Positions 16,933 through 25,093 of a stretch of 64,000 nt of DNA are shown here, one piece after another. Source of the stretch: DASVCN01 sp040905665 (GTDB lineage Bacteria; Deinococcota; Deinococci; Deinococcales; Trueperaceae); NCBI GenBank assembly GCA_040905665.1, contig JBBDRD010000048.1, forward strand, positions 9,119 to 73,118. Direction: 5' to 3'. Both the position numbers and the translations under genes were made by a program. The notes below the pieces were generated by a model. The model was not told where the DNA came from, did not search any database, and saw only the letters and a program-made list of their open reading frames with translations. Within the stretch, counting starts at the first letter, position 1. Each line of letters starts with the position of its first letter.

Positions 16933-17775
16933 GTGTCTTTAAACATTCGTTTTCTTCTTACGACCGCCGCTATCCTTATCGTCCTGCCGGTCGGCGCCGT
17001 TCGAGCCCAATCAACGGGTGCAGACGTTTACTCTGCGACCTGCGCCTCCTGCCACCAGGCTTCGGGGCAGGGCCTTCCGGGCGTCTTCCCGCCGTTGGCG
17101 GGTCACGTCTCCGACATCTTTGCGGCCGAGGGCGGCCGGGGCCACCTCGCCAACGTCGTTCTGTTCGGCATGCAGGGGCCAATTACCATCAACGGCACCG
17201 AGTACAACGGGGTCATGCCCAGTCAGTTCCAGCTGAGCGATGAAGAGATCGCAGCCGTTCTCGATCATGTGATGACCGCCTGGGGCGACGCCGAGGAGCT
17301 CGGAGACGCCTACGAGCCGATAACCGCCGAGGAGGTCGCCGACGCCCGTGGCGGCGCCCTGAGCCCGCAACTAGTCCACCAGCGCCGGCCCGATATTGCG
17401 ACCGGCAGCGACGCCGCCGAGGAGGGGGCCGACCTGGAGCCGGCTACCTTCACAGAGGCGCAGGTCGAGCGGATCCGCCCGCTCTATGATCGTCAGTGCG
17501 CCGAGTGTCACGGCAGCAATCTCAATGGTGGCCTCATCGGTGGCCCGCCACTGCAGGGTTCCTACTTCGACGGTCGCTGGGGCGGTCAATCGGTCGCTGC
17601 CCTTTACACCTTCACCAAGACACAGATGCCGCAGAATCGGCCCGATTCTCTGACCCCACAGCAGTACGCCGATCTGGTCGCGCTCATACTCAGCCTCAAC
17701 GGCCACGAATCGAGCGATACGGAGCTTCCTGGTGACCCTCAAGCTCTCGAAGGGCTTGGGATTCGGGACAACTGA
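16933..17775 (+). CDS. Diheme c-type cytochrome
   Basis: It is secreted (signal peptide ending AVRAQ) and has two cytochrome c domains. The first has CASCH and a MPSQFQLSDEEI segment; the second has CAECH and MPQNRPDSLTPQQY. Both use CxxCH heme attachment with candidate distal methionines. It lies directly upstream of a PQQ dehydrogenase and so is the likely electron acceptor or relay, as XoxG/MxaG or fused cytochrome domains are elsewhere. I start it at GTG 16933 with AAGGG seven bases before. The frame is open from 16801, but that leader has no signal-peptide character. Confidence 0.86.
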   Translation: MSLNIRFLLTTAAILIVLPVGAVRAQSTGADVYSATCASCHQASGQGLPGVFPPLAGHVSDIFAAEGGRGHLANVVLFGMQGPITINGTEYNGVMPSQFQLSDEEIAAVLDHVMTAWGDAEELGDAYEPITAEEVADARGGALSPQLVHQRRPDIATGSDAAEEGADLEPATFTEAQVERIRPLYDRQCAECHGSNLNGGLIGGPPLQGSYFDGRWGGQSVAALYTFTKTQMPQNRPDSLTPQQYADLVALILSLNGHESSDTELPGDPQALEGLGIRDN

Positions 17776-17840
17776 ATCCTGTTCGTCCACTCCCGCCTTT
17801 TGCGCGATTTCAGGGTGGTGATGCGATGTCAAAGGAGGTG

Positions 17841-17933
17841 ATGCCTAAAGTTTGGAATGAGTTGAACAGCTGGCCCGTCGTCTATCTCCCTAAACATCTA
17901 CAGGACGCCTACCGGCGCCCACAAGGAGGATGA
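17841..17933 (+). CDS. Possible 30-residue small ORF coupled to the PQQ dehydrogenase gene
   Basis: ATG at 17841 follows a near-complete anti-16S complement (AAAGGAGGTGAT, 17831-17842). The frame runs 30 codons (MPKVWNELNSWPVVYLPKHL and ten more) to a TGA that overlaps an ATG at 17930 as ATGA. The ribosome site is very strong but too close to this ATG, so use of this exact start is doubtful. It is not PqqA: the conserved E-x3-Y crosslink pair is absent. It could be a leader peptide or a small partner protein. Confidence 0.35.
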   Translation: MPKVWNELNSWPVVYLPKHLQDAYRRPQGG

Positions 17934-17941
17934 CCTACAAG

Positions 17942-19684
17942 ATGCAATTACGATGGCTCCGCGCTTTACCTGCCCTGCTTCTTTTCCTGATCGCCTTCGG
18001 CGGGCTTGCCTTCGCCCAGAATGAGGTAGAGGACTTTACCCCGCTGACCCAGGAGATGCTCGAGAACCCAGATGACGCCGATTGGTTGATGTGGCGTCGT
18101 AACTACGAGGCCTGGGGTTACAGCCCCCTCGATCAGATCAATGCCGAAAACGTCCAGGATCTAGAACTAGCCTGGGCTTGGGCGATGGTCGACGGCCGCC
18201 AGGAGACGACTCCCCTCGTCTACGACGGCGTCATGTACCTGCACAACCAGGGCGACACGGTGCAAGCCCTGGACGCAGCTAGCGGCGATCTGATCTGGGA
18301 GTACACCCGGGATCTTCCCGGCGAGCTCGCCACGAGCTCGTCGAGCATCCTCCGGGGTATGGCTCTGGCGAACGACAAGCTCTACTTCGTCTCGGGCGAT
18401 ATGTTCCTCGTTGCCCTCGATCCGACCAACGGCCAAGTCGTCTTCGAGACCTCCATGGGCGACTGGGAAGCCAGCTTCCGTGTAACGGGCGGCCCGCTTG
18501 TCATGAACGGCGTCGTCGTCACCGGCGTCTCCGGCTGCGGTGGCGCCCAGCCCGGCGGCTGTTACATCACCGGCCACGACGCCGAGACCGGCGAAGAGAT
18601 GTGGCGGGTCCGCACGATCGCCGAAGAGGGCACCCCCGAGGGTGACACCTGGAACGACCTCCCATACGAGAGCCGCTTCGGTGGATCTGCCTGGAACATC
18701 GGCAGCTACGACCCCGAGCTCGACCTCGTTTACTGGAGCATCGGCCAGCCCTATCCCTGGATCGCCGAAATGAGCGGCCTCTCTCCGCTGGCTGAGGGCA
18801 ACAACAACGACGCTCTCTACACCGACACCACCCTGGCAATGCGCCCGGATACCGGCGAGATCGTCTGGTACCACCAGTGGCTGAAGAATGACACCTGGGA
18901 CCTCGACTACGCCTACGAGCAGGTTCTCGTTGACCTCGAAGTAGACGGCGAGACCGTCCCGTCTCTGGTTGCCGTGGGCAAACTCGGCATCGTCGAGGCC
19001 ATCAACCGCGAGACCGGTGAATGGCTGTGGGCCGAGGAGACAGTCTACCAGAACGTGGTCGAGAGCATCGACCCGGCGACTGGTGAAAAGACCATTAACT
19101 CGGCTTCCTTCCCCCATATCGGCCAGACGACTGTGAACTGTCCCGCCGACCCGGGTGCGCGCAGCTGGGCGGCTACTGCCTACAGCCCGCTCACCGGCGC
19201 TCTTTACATCCCCATGCAGGAGTTTTGCTCCGACACGACCCCCAACCCCTTGGGCGAGGGTGAGGTCTACACGGGCGGTGGCCGCGCCACCTTCTCGCGT
19301 CGTCCGGTCCCCGGCAGCGACGGCAACATCGGGGTCGTATCGGCAGTCGACCTCAACAGCACCGATGAGATCTGGGAGCACCGGATGCGCCCGGCCAACG
19401 GCGGTTCGGCTGCTCTCACAACCGGCGGCGGACTCGTCTTCACCGGCAACCTGGGCCGCTACTTCTTCGCCCTCGACGATACGACCGGCGATGTCCTCTG
19501 GGAAACCAGGCTGAGCAACCTTCCCAACGGCTACCCCATCAGCTACGCGGTCGACGGTGTGCAGTACATCGCCGTCCCCGTGGGCCAGGGCTCCGGACCG
19601 AGCAACGCGTTCGCGGTACTCACCCCCGAGATCGTGAATCCTGCCGGAGGAAGCGCGCTCTACGTGTTCCGCCTGCGCGACTGA
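17942..19684 (+). CDS. PQQ-dependent dehydrogenase (quinoprotein), copy 1
   Basis: This is an eight-bladed quinoprotein propeller with a signal peptide ending LAFAQ. Markers are DWLMWRRNYEAWGYSPLDQIN, YDPELDLVYWSIGQPYPW, NDTWDLD, TGEWLWAEE, YSPLTGALYIP and YAVDGVQYIAVPVG. The catalytic Asp in WDLD is followed two residues later by another Asp, the position tied to lanthanide use in XoxF-type enzymes. Other features differ from methanol dehydrogenases: no vicinal Cys pair, the metal-ligand Asn in GNPxPW is Gln, and the usual ligand Glu region reads SGCGGAQPGGC. Substrate is unknown, probably an alcohol or aldehyde. Start is ATG 17942, or 17930 which overlaps the small ORF; AAGGAGG precedes both. 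Confidence 0.88.
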   Translation: MQLRWLRALPALLLFLIAFGGLAFAQNEVEDFTPLTQEMLENPDDADWLMWRRNYEAWGYSPLDQINAENVQDLELAWAWAMVDGRQETTPLVYDGVMYLHNQGDTVQALDAASGDLIWEYTRDLPGELATSSSSILRGMALANDKLYFVSGDMFLVALDPTNGQVVFETSMGDWEASFRVTGGPLVMNGVVVTGVSGCGGAQPGGCYITGHDAETGEEMWRVRTIAEEGTPEGDTWNDLPYESRFGGSAWNIGSYDPELDLVYWSIGQPYPWIAEMSGLSPLAEGNNNDALYTDTTLAMRPDTGEIVWYHQWLKNDTWDLDYAYEQVLVDLEVDGETVPSLVAVGKLGIVEAINRETGEWLWAEETVYQNVVESIDPATGEKTINSASFPHIGQTTVNCPADPGARSWAATAYSPLTGALYIPMQEFCSDTTPNPLGEGEVYTGGGRATFSRRPVPGSDGNIGVVSAVDLNSTDEIWEHRMRPANGGSAALTTGGGLVFTGNLGRYFFALDDTTGDVLWETRLSNLPNGYPISYAVDGVQYIAVPVGQGSGPSNAFAVLTPEIVNPAGGSALYVFRLRD

Positions 19685-19702
19685 GTTTCAGTAGTTCACT
19701 TT

Positions 19703-19732
19703 GGAGTGGACGGCCTCGCGGTCGTCCACTCC
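19703..19732 (+). terminator. Hairpin after PQQ dehydrogenase copy 1
   Basis: A perfect 10-bp stem (19703-19712 with 19723-19732) and a 10-base loop lie 18 bases after the stop, followed by ACTTATAG. It may act as a partial terminator, since the next gene begins 20 bases later in the same direction. Confidence 0.55.
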
Positions 19733-19751
19733 ACTTATAGAGAGGGCTCGA

Positions 19752-20591
19752 ATGACACCGCTACACAAGGTCTTGATCGCTGTATTGATCGCAAGCCTGG
19801 TGGCTGTGCTGATGCTCGGGAGAGTACTCGCTCAGGAGCCGAATCTGCCCCCCGAATGGTTCCCCGATCGCGCGCCCTCCGTCGAGGGCGAGGCGATCAG
19901 CTTCTGTGTGGATGCTCGCCAGCCGGGGTACGAACTGCACCGGGCGCTTGCCCAAGCCATTGGTGACATTCTCTTACTCGAGGCCATTCTCGTTGACGTC
20001 GACCGGACCGTGACGACGGAGGCGGAGTTCGAACACCTCTACGTCGATCTCATTGACAGATGCACTGCATATATGGGTTTCAAGCTATATCCAGGTGCCT
20101 ATCCCAACTGGCTCATCTTCACCAGGCCGCTTTATGAGGCTCGCTTTGTAGCGATAACGCGGCCGAATGGGGCGGAACGACTGGAGGAGCTTCCCCCGGG
20201 AACCCCGGTGGGAGCGGTCCAGGGAAGCATGGGCGATATCCGCTTCCTTACCTTCAACAACGCACAACGCGCTTCGGAAAGAAGGCAGAGGCTACCGCTC
20301 GGCACTCCCACGCTCGCCCTCGCCGCACTTTCCGATGGAGTGGTCGAAGCCCTCATCATCTGGGAACCGTGGTGGGCCGCTCTGGAGGGTAGTAATCCCG
20401 ATTACGCCGAGTTCCGACTCCTCGACGCCCCCATCGTTTCGGAGCCGTGGATTCCAATGGGAGCTGCGTTGGCGGCCGACAGGGGCGCCATTCAGTTCCT
20501 GATCGACCAGGCCTTGGCCGAACTTCACGCCGACGGAACGATCGCCGAGCTACTCGAGGAGTTCGGTTTCCCGGGACGCTCGACTCGCTGA
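19752..20591 (+). CDS. Periplasmic solute-binding protein, MxaJ/XoxJ-like
   Basis: A family 3 solute-binding protein with a signal peptide ending VLAQ. Markers are ISFCVDARQPGYELHRALAQAIG, RCTAYMGFKLYPG, FTRPLYEARFVAI, GAVQGSMGDIRFL and VVEALIIWEPWWAAL. It follows the PQQ dehydrogenase directly, which is the position of MxaJ/XoxJ in methylotroph clusters, where that protein helps activate the dehydrogenase. The start is ATG 19752 with AGAGGG upstream. With the cytochrome and dehydrogenase it forms a G-F-J-like trio. A true ABC-import role is less likely, as no partner permease is adjacent. Confidence 0.75.
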   Translation: MTPLHKVLIAVLIASLVAVLMLGRVLAQEPNLPPEWFPDRAPSVEGEAISFCVDARQPGYELHRALAQAIGDILLLEAILVDVDRTVTTEAEFEHLYVDLIDRCTAYMGFKLYPGAYPNWLIFTRPLYEARFVAITRPNGAERLEELPPGTPVGAVQGSMGDIRFLTFNNAQRASERRQRLPLGTPTLALAALSDGVVEALIIWEPWWAALEGSNPDYAEFRLLDAPIVSEPWIPMGAALAADRGAIQFLIDQALAELHADGTIAELLEEFGFPGRSTR

Positions 20592-20602
20592 GTCGTATCC
20601 CC

Positions 20603-21214
20603 GTGCCCGATTTCACCCTTCAACAACTCCTGCTACGGATCGCAGCCATTCTGCTGATAACCGCCGTTCACGGCTTCGCGCTCACTCTCGCCGCCCGGTT
20701 CCTTGGCGATCGGGGCCCGGAATACGACGGACGCCTAACGCTCAACCCGTTTCAACAGATAGACCTCTTGGGCGGCCTGGCCATGCTCTTCTTTTCGCTC
20801 GGTTGGATACGGCCACTGAGGGTCGACTCGCGCGAGTTTCGTCGACCACGCAGGGATGCTCTACTCCTCACTCTCTTCGGCCAGGTCGCCACGCTTCTGT
20901 TCGTGCTGCTGCTCAGTATCATCAGGCCGCTAGCGTTCACCACGCTGCCCGAGACCTTCGCCTTCGGAGTGTTGCCCCTGCTCAACACGACGATTTCGCT
21001 GGGCATCTGGTTCACTGTCTTGAACCTCGTTCCATTGCCGCCGCTGACTGGCGGCTACCTGCTGCAGGCGATCGAGCCCACCCTGCTGGATAGCGTGCGG
21101 CGTTACGAACTCGTCTTCAAGCTTGCCATCGCGGCGCTGATTTTGACGGGGGTCGCTGAGTCGGTGCTGGTACCCCTATACCGGCCGATCTCCCGCTTGG
21201 TGCTGGGAAGCTAG
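20603..21214 (+). CDS. Site-2-protease-like (M50) membrane protein lacking catalytic residues
   Basis: The protein has four to five membrane helices and follows the M50 small-protease pattern: the family's HExxH helix, RLTLNPFQQIDLLGG, GWIRPLRVDSREFRRPRRD, then NLVPLPPLTGG. The zinc motif HExxH reads HGFAL, and the usual Asp of PxPPLDG is Thr (PPLTGG). Both catalytic elements are therefore lost. It is probably a pseudoprotease that binds or scaffolds membrane partners. The GTG start at 20603 lies 11 bases after the binding-protein stop codon, so it is the last gene of that unit. Confidence 0.72.
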   Translation: MPDFTLQQLLLRIAAILLITAVHGFALTLAARFLGDRGPEYDGRLTLNPFQQIDLLGGLAMLFFSLGWIRPLRVDSREFRRPRRDALLLTLFGQVATLLFVLLLSIIRPLAFTTLPETFAFGVLPLLNTTISLGIWFTVLNLVPLPPLTGGYLLQAIEPTLLDSVRRYELVFKLAIAALILTGVAESVLVPLYRPISRLVLGS

Positions 21215-21281
21215 CCGTTCGGCGCGACGGTGGAAGGAAGCCTCCGCCTCCGCCGCCGGCAAGGCGAAGCACCCTCCGGCC

Positions 21282-22112
21282 CTAGCCGTTGCCAAGAGGC
21301 ATGCACGGGCCGCAAGTTTCCTCGATCGGGGCAATACCGTAATGATCGAAGATGGCGTCGATTCGTCCAGCGCGCCGCAGACTCCGTAGGCTCGAGACGA
21401 CCGCCCTCTTGAACGTCAGATCACCCTTCCACAATCCCAGCACTACCGGGTATCGCCCTAGCTCTTCGGGCAGCCACTGCACATCCCACTCGTTGTCACC
21501 GGCAATCTGGCGTGCCATGAGCGCTTCGGTGACGCCGGCATCGAATCTGCCAGTCTGAAGACCCGCAACCAGCTCCGAAGAGCTATTGACGGTAGTCACT
21601 TCCGTACCCTGGTCCCTCAGAAAACGACTGAGAGAGATTCGGTCCAGCCCCGATATTCCCGCGAAAAAACCCACCGTCCTGCCGTCCAGGGTACCGAGCG
21701 TGTCGGGCACCACGATTGCCCAGCCGGTTTCGAGGTGGGGTGGAGCTGTCTCGAGAAACGAGCGAGTGGTTTGCGAAGCCACCACTCCACCAGCCAGCAC
21801 GGCACACTGTGCTCGGGTCACCCGCCAATTGCGGGGATTGAAGTCGCGCCCCATCGCACTGTTGGTATTGAGGTCTAATCGCACCCCCAGGTCATCTGCC
21901 ACAGCCTGAAGGATCTCCACATCTATGCCCGGCGTGTCAGAGTTCGGAACGACCAGCGGCGGGTACTGGTTCGGAACACAAGCGCGTAGCACGCCGGAGC
22001 TCTGCACCTGATCGAGCGACGTATCCGGCGGAAGAAAGTTCACGGCAATCAGCAGTCCGAATATCGCCACGAAGGTGAGTACCGTCCTGAAAGATTGCCT
22101 CGATCTATCCAC
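21282..22112 (-). CDS. Extracellular solute-binding protein, family 3, paired with an exporter
   Basis: An N-terminal signal or anchor helix (about residues 9-27) precedes a SBP_bac_3 domain: LRACVPNQYPPLVV, GIDVEILQAVADDLGVRLDL, CAVLAGGVVASQTTRSF, LDGRTVGFFAGISG, GLQTGRFDAGVTE. The GTG start lies six bases after the ABC-2 permease stop, so the three genes form an operon. Binding proteins normally serve importers, and pairing with an ABC-2 exporter is unusual. It parallels the PQQ-associated exporter set at 10.1-15.4 kb. It ends with CGPCMPLGNG, a CxxC pair. Confidence 0.8.
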   Translation of the reverse strand: MDRSRQSFRTVLTFVAIFGLLIAVNFLPPDTSLDQVQSSGVLRACVPNQYPPLVVPNSDTPGIDVEILQAVADDLGVRLDLNTNSAMGRDFNPRNWRVTRAQCAVLAGGVVASQTTRSFLETAPPHLETGWAIVVPDTLGTLDGRTVGFFAGISGLDRISLSRFLRDQGTEVTTVNSSSELVAGLQTGRFDAGVTEALMARQIAGDNEWDVQWLPEELGRYPVVLGLWKGDLTFKRAVVSSLRSLRRAGRIDAIFDHYGIAPIEETCGPCMPLGNG

Positions 22113-22118
22113 CCCGAA

Positions 22119-23024
22119 TCACGTCCGGCGAAAGTCACGCAATGCGATGGCAAAGAATACTACGCACATGACGACGAGGATTATCGGTCCCGACCTGGGG
22201 TCGAACTGGTTGAAGCCGATGAAGACTCCACGCAGAGCGTCGACCGCGTATGTGATCGGATTCCACTCCACCAGGATTACCAGCCATTCAGGATAGACGA
22301 GCACCGTCTGGGAGCGAGTGAGCGCCGGATCGAGCGGAAAAATCGAGCTGGAGAGGAAGTAGAGGGGCAGAATTATCAGGTTCGAAAACACGCCGAACCC
22401 TTCGAAGCTCTTGAGTCGGTTTGCTATGACGATGCCAAGCGAAGTAAGCGCGAAGCCCACCATGAACATCAGACCGAGTCCGGAAAGTACGCTGCCGAGG
22501 GTGAGGGACACATCTGCGAAGCGAGCGAGGAACAGAACAATGAGCCCGTGGAAGAGGGCGACCGTGGTTCCGCCCAACACCTTGCCCAGCAGAATCGCGC
22601 CGCGAGACATGGGGGATACAAGTATTTCGCGCAGAAAGCCAAACTCACGATCCCAGATCACCGATATGGCTGATTGGACGGCCGTGTACATCATGTTGAG
22701 GACGATGACCGCCGGAAAGATGAACTGGAGATAGGTGTACGGAACCACGAAGCGCACCTCCCCGTACACCTCGCCGCGAAAGTAGGGGTTGAGGCCGATG
22801 CCGAGGATGAGCACCCACAGGAGTGGGCGGCTGATTCCACCGACCAACTGGCCCTTGTCGCGAACGGCACGCTTTACCTCTCGCAGCCATATCGCATATA
22901 TAGCCCCCAGTTGGTATCTCACCCCTACAAGCAGCCGTGGTGAGTCACTCTTGCGACCGATTCCTGCTTCTGCCTTCATTTGCCTCACCCGTTCCTGCCG
23001 CACTGGTGACGTTACTCGTTTCAC
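22119..23024 (-). CDS. ABC-2 type exporter permease, second copy
   Basis: This is a paralogue of 10150..11067. It has six predicted helices and the signature WDREFGFLREILVSPMSRG followed by KVLGGTTVALFHG and PLYFLSSSIFPLDP. The GTG start shares one base with the ATPase stop (TAGTG), so translation is coupled. A cytosolic N-terminus of about 40 polar residues precedes the first helix. It presumably exports a small molecule with the ATPase at 23024..24013; the substrate is unknown. Conserved spacing with a downstream binding protein suggests the three proteins act together. Confidence 0.85.
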   Translation of the reverse strand: MKRVTSPVRQERVRQMKAEAGIGRKSDSPRLLVGVRYQLGAIYAIWLREVKRAVRDKGQLVGGISRPLLWVLILGIGLNPYFRGEVYGEVRFVVPYTYLQFIFPAVIVLNMMYTAVQSAISVIWDREFGFLREILVSPMSRGAILLGKVLGGTTVALFHGLIVLFLARFADVSLTLGSVLSGLGLMFMVGFALTSLGIVIANRLKSFEGFGVFSNLIILPLYFLSSSIFPLDPALTRSQTVLVYPEWLVILVEWNPITYAVDALRGVFIGFNQFDPRSGPIILVVMCVVFFAIALRDFRRT

Positions 23025-24013
23025 TACCGTGTGTGCTCCCCGCCTCGCTTCCCGAACTCCAAGGTACGCTCCCGGGCAGAAGCGGCCTGATCGCGCAACT
23101 CTCGCCCGGTCAGAGACAGGAACACGCTCTCCAGGCTGGGCTTCTCGACGCTCAGAGAACGGATCTTCATGCCGTACTCGGCAAGGAAGCGTTCGACAAA
23201 GTCGTCTCCAACAACATTCAGGACGACCTCGCCGTTACTTTTGGCGAGGACATCGCCATACTGTGCTGCGATCTCGTCGACTACACCCTGATCGAGCGGC
23301 TCGATGCGAAGGACCTCCTGACCGTGAGCCGCCCTGAGGGCGTCGGGCGTGCCCTGGGCCAGGATTCGGCCGTGATCGATGATGCACACCCTGTCACAAT
23401 TCTCCACCTCGGCGATGTAGTGGGTGGTGACCAGGATAGTAAGCTCCCGCTCCCGCTGAAGTCTGGCTATGTACTCCCACATGCGTTCACGTGATTGTGC
23501 GTCCAACCCCACCGTTGGCTCGTCGAGAAACAGAATGCGCGAGTCGTGGATCAGCGCCCGGGCAATCTCCAGCCGCCGCTTCATCCCTGACGAGAGCGTG
23601 CTCACCAGATGGTCCCGCCACTGAGTCAACTCGACGAGCTCGAGCATCTCGCGGATACGATCGCGCCGAAGCCGCCCCGGCACTCCGTATATTCGGCCGT
23701 GGAAATCCAGGTTCTCATATACGGTCAAGCGCGTATCAAGCGTCGAATCCTGAAAGACCACGCCTATGTTCTGTCGTGCCCGGAGGGGCTGCTTTGCCAC
23801 GTCATAACCGGCAACTCGAGCGATACCTTCATCGGGAGGGTGAATGGTCGCCAGGATGTGGACGAGGGTGGTCTTTCCAGCGCCGTTTGGTCCGAGCAGG
23901 GCGAAAAGCTCTCCTCCTGCCACACCGAGGTCAACGGCGTCCAGGGCCAGCGTACGACCGTAGCGCTTGCTTACCCCTTCAACCTCCAGGACGGAGGTAG
24001 GATTCGAATCCAT
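23024..24013 (-). CDS. ABC exporter ATP-binding subunit, second copy
   Basis: It has Walker A GPNGAGKTT, signature LSSGMKRRLEI, Walker B ILFLDEPTVGLDA and switch TTHYIAE. A C-terminal domain of about 90 residues follows, ending LTGRELRDQ. It is longer than the first copy (329 versus 268 residues) owing to that domain. It heads a three-gene minus-strand operon (ATPase, permease, binding protein). A divergent intergenic region to 24262 should hold its promoter. Family is DrrA/PedB-like; the substrate is unknown. Confidence 0.88.
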   Translation of the reverse strand: MDSNPTSVLEVEGVSKRYGRTLALDAVDLGVAGGELFALLGPNGAGKTTLVHILATIHPPDEGIARVAGYDVAKQPLRARQNIGVVFQDSTLDTRLTVYENLDFHGRIYGVPGRLRRDRIREMLELVELTQWRDHLVSTLSSGMKRRLEIARALIHDSRILFLDEPTVGLDAQSRERMWEYIARLQRERELTILVTTHYIAEVENCDRVCIIDHGRILAQGTPDALRAAHGQEVLRIEPLDQGVVDEIAAQYGDVLAKSNGEVVLNVVGDDFVERFLAEYGMKIRSLSVEKPSLESVFLSLTGRELRDQAASARERTLEFGKRGGEHTR

Positions 24014-24262
24014 TACCCGCTCCCATCACCAACGCGCTCAGTGGGGCGCAAAGTTGCAGGAGTAGCCTAGGTCGACCGAGGCAGCTTCCTCGGGCTCTCG
24101 GCATCCTCCCAACAACGAAAGATGGTTCATCTTACAATGCCCACCTTGCTGCTGAAATCGAGGATATCTTGTGCGAGACGTCCCAATACCTAATTGAAAA
24201 TGCGCGCGCCGGGTTCGTCCCGTGATACGTTTGAGCCGGGTGGATACCAAGGAGAGGCCGGG

Positions 24263-25090
24263 TTGAGACAGGCAAGCCAGAGCAAGCAGCGGGGCGTTGG
24301 TAGAAGATGGCTGAACCTCGAAAGCCTCTCGTTGGACAATTGGCTCTACCGTCCGCTTTCCCTCCTGTCGATCCTGGTCGTCTGGATCGTCTTCTCCCGA
24401 ATAATGGGCGCACAGGTTCTACCAGGTCCAGTGAGCACCATGGAATTCCTTTGGGAGCAGTTGGAGCGCGGAGCGCTCACCCGTCACCTCGGTATCACGA
24501 TGTACCGAGTCGTTGTCGCCTTTACCGTCGCCATGCTCCTGGGCGTGGCCCTGGGCGTGCTGATGGGAGTCTCCCGGGTAGTCGACAGACTACTGGAAGC
24601 GTGGCTGATAGTGGGCCTCACGGTCCCACGCATCATGCTGTTCGTGATCGCCTACCTGCTCATAGGCCTGAACGACACATCGGCCATCGTGGCACTGGTC
24701 ATCACCGTGGTGCCCACGATCATCGTGCAGTTGCGCGAGGGTGCCCGAGCCGTCGACGGCAAACTGATCGAGATGGCGCACGCATACCGGCGCTCCAATG
24801 TCGCGATCTGGCGAAAGGTCATCTTCCCGCAGTTGCTCCCCTACTTCATCGGTACGGCGCGCGGGGCGCTCTCGCTCGCCTGGAAGATGGTCGTCCTGGC
24901 CGAGTTGCTCGGACGCACCAGCGGAGTGGGCTACCAGATAACCTTCTACTTCCAGATGTTCAACATGCGCGGAATTCTCGCCTACGGAGTGGCGATGATG
25001 CTTGTGCTGGCCGTAATCGACCTCACCTTCGTTGGTCTCATGCAGCGTTACGGCTTCCGCTGGCGGCGTTCGGGAAGGTACGCCGCCTAG
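24263..25090 (+). CDS. ABC importer permease, NitT/TauT (SsuC) type
   Basis: This is a BPD_transp_1 permease with about six helices and the coupling-loop motif EMAHAYRRSNVAIWRKVIFPQ. It is typical of nitrate/sulfonate/bicarbonate-type importers. I place the start at TTG 24263 because AAGGAG sits eight bases upstream. The frame is open to 24194 (TTG, or ATG at 24200) with no ribosome site. Only three bases separate it from the ATPase gene. The best partner binding protein in the window is 15743..16732. Confidence 0.85.
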   Translation: MRQASQSKQRGVGRRWLNLESLSLDNWLYRPLSLLSILVVWIVFSRIMGAQVLPGPVSTMEFLWEQLERGALTRHLGITMYRVVVAFTVAMLLGVALGVLMGVSRVVDRLLEAWLIVGLTVPRIMLFVIAYLLIGLNDTSAIVALVITVVPTIIVQLREGARAVDGKLIEMAHAYRRSNVAIWRKVIFPQLLPYFIGTARGALSLAWKMVVLAELLGRTSGVGYQITFYFQMFNMRGILAYGVAMMLVLAVIDLTFVGLMQRYGFRWRRSGRYAA

Positions 25091-25093
25091 CCT

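Noticed and set aside
17841..17933. Possible PqqA precursor peptide before the PQQ dehydrogenase
   Set aside because: PqqA needs a Glu and Tyr three residues apart; this frame lacks the pattern and no pqqB-E genes are near. Kept only as an unassigned small ORF.
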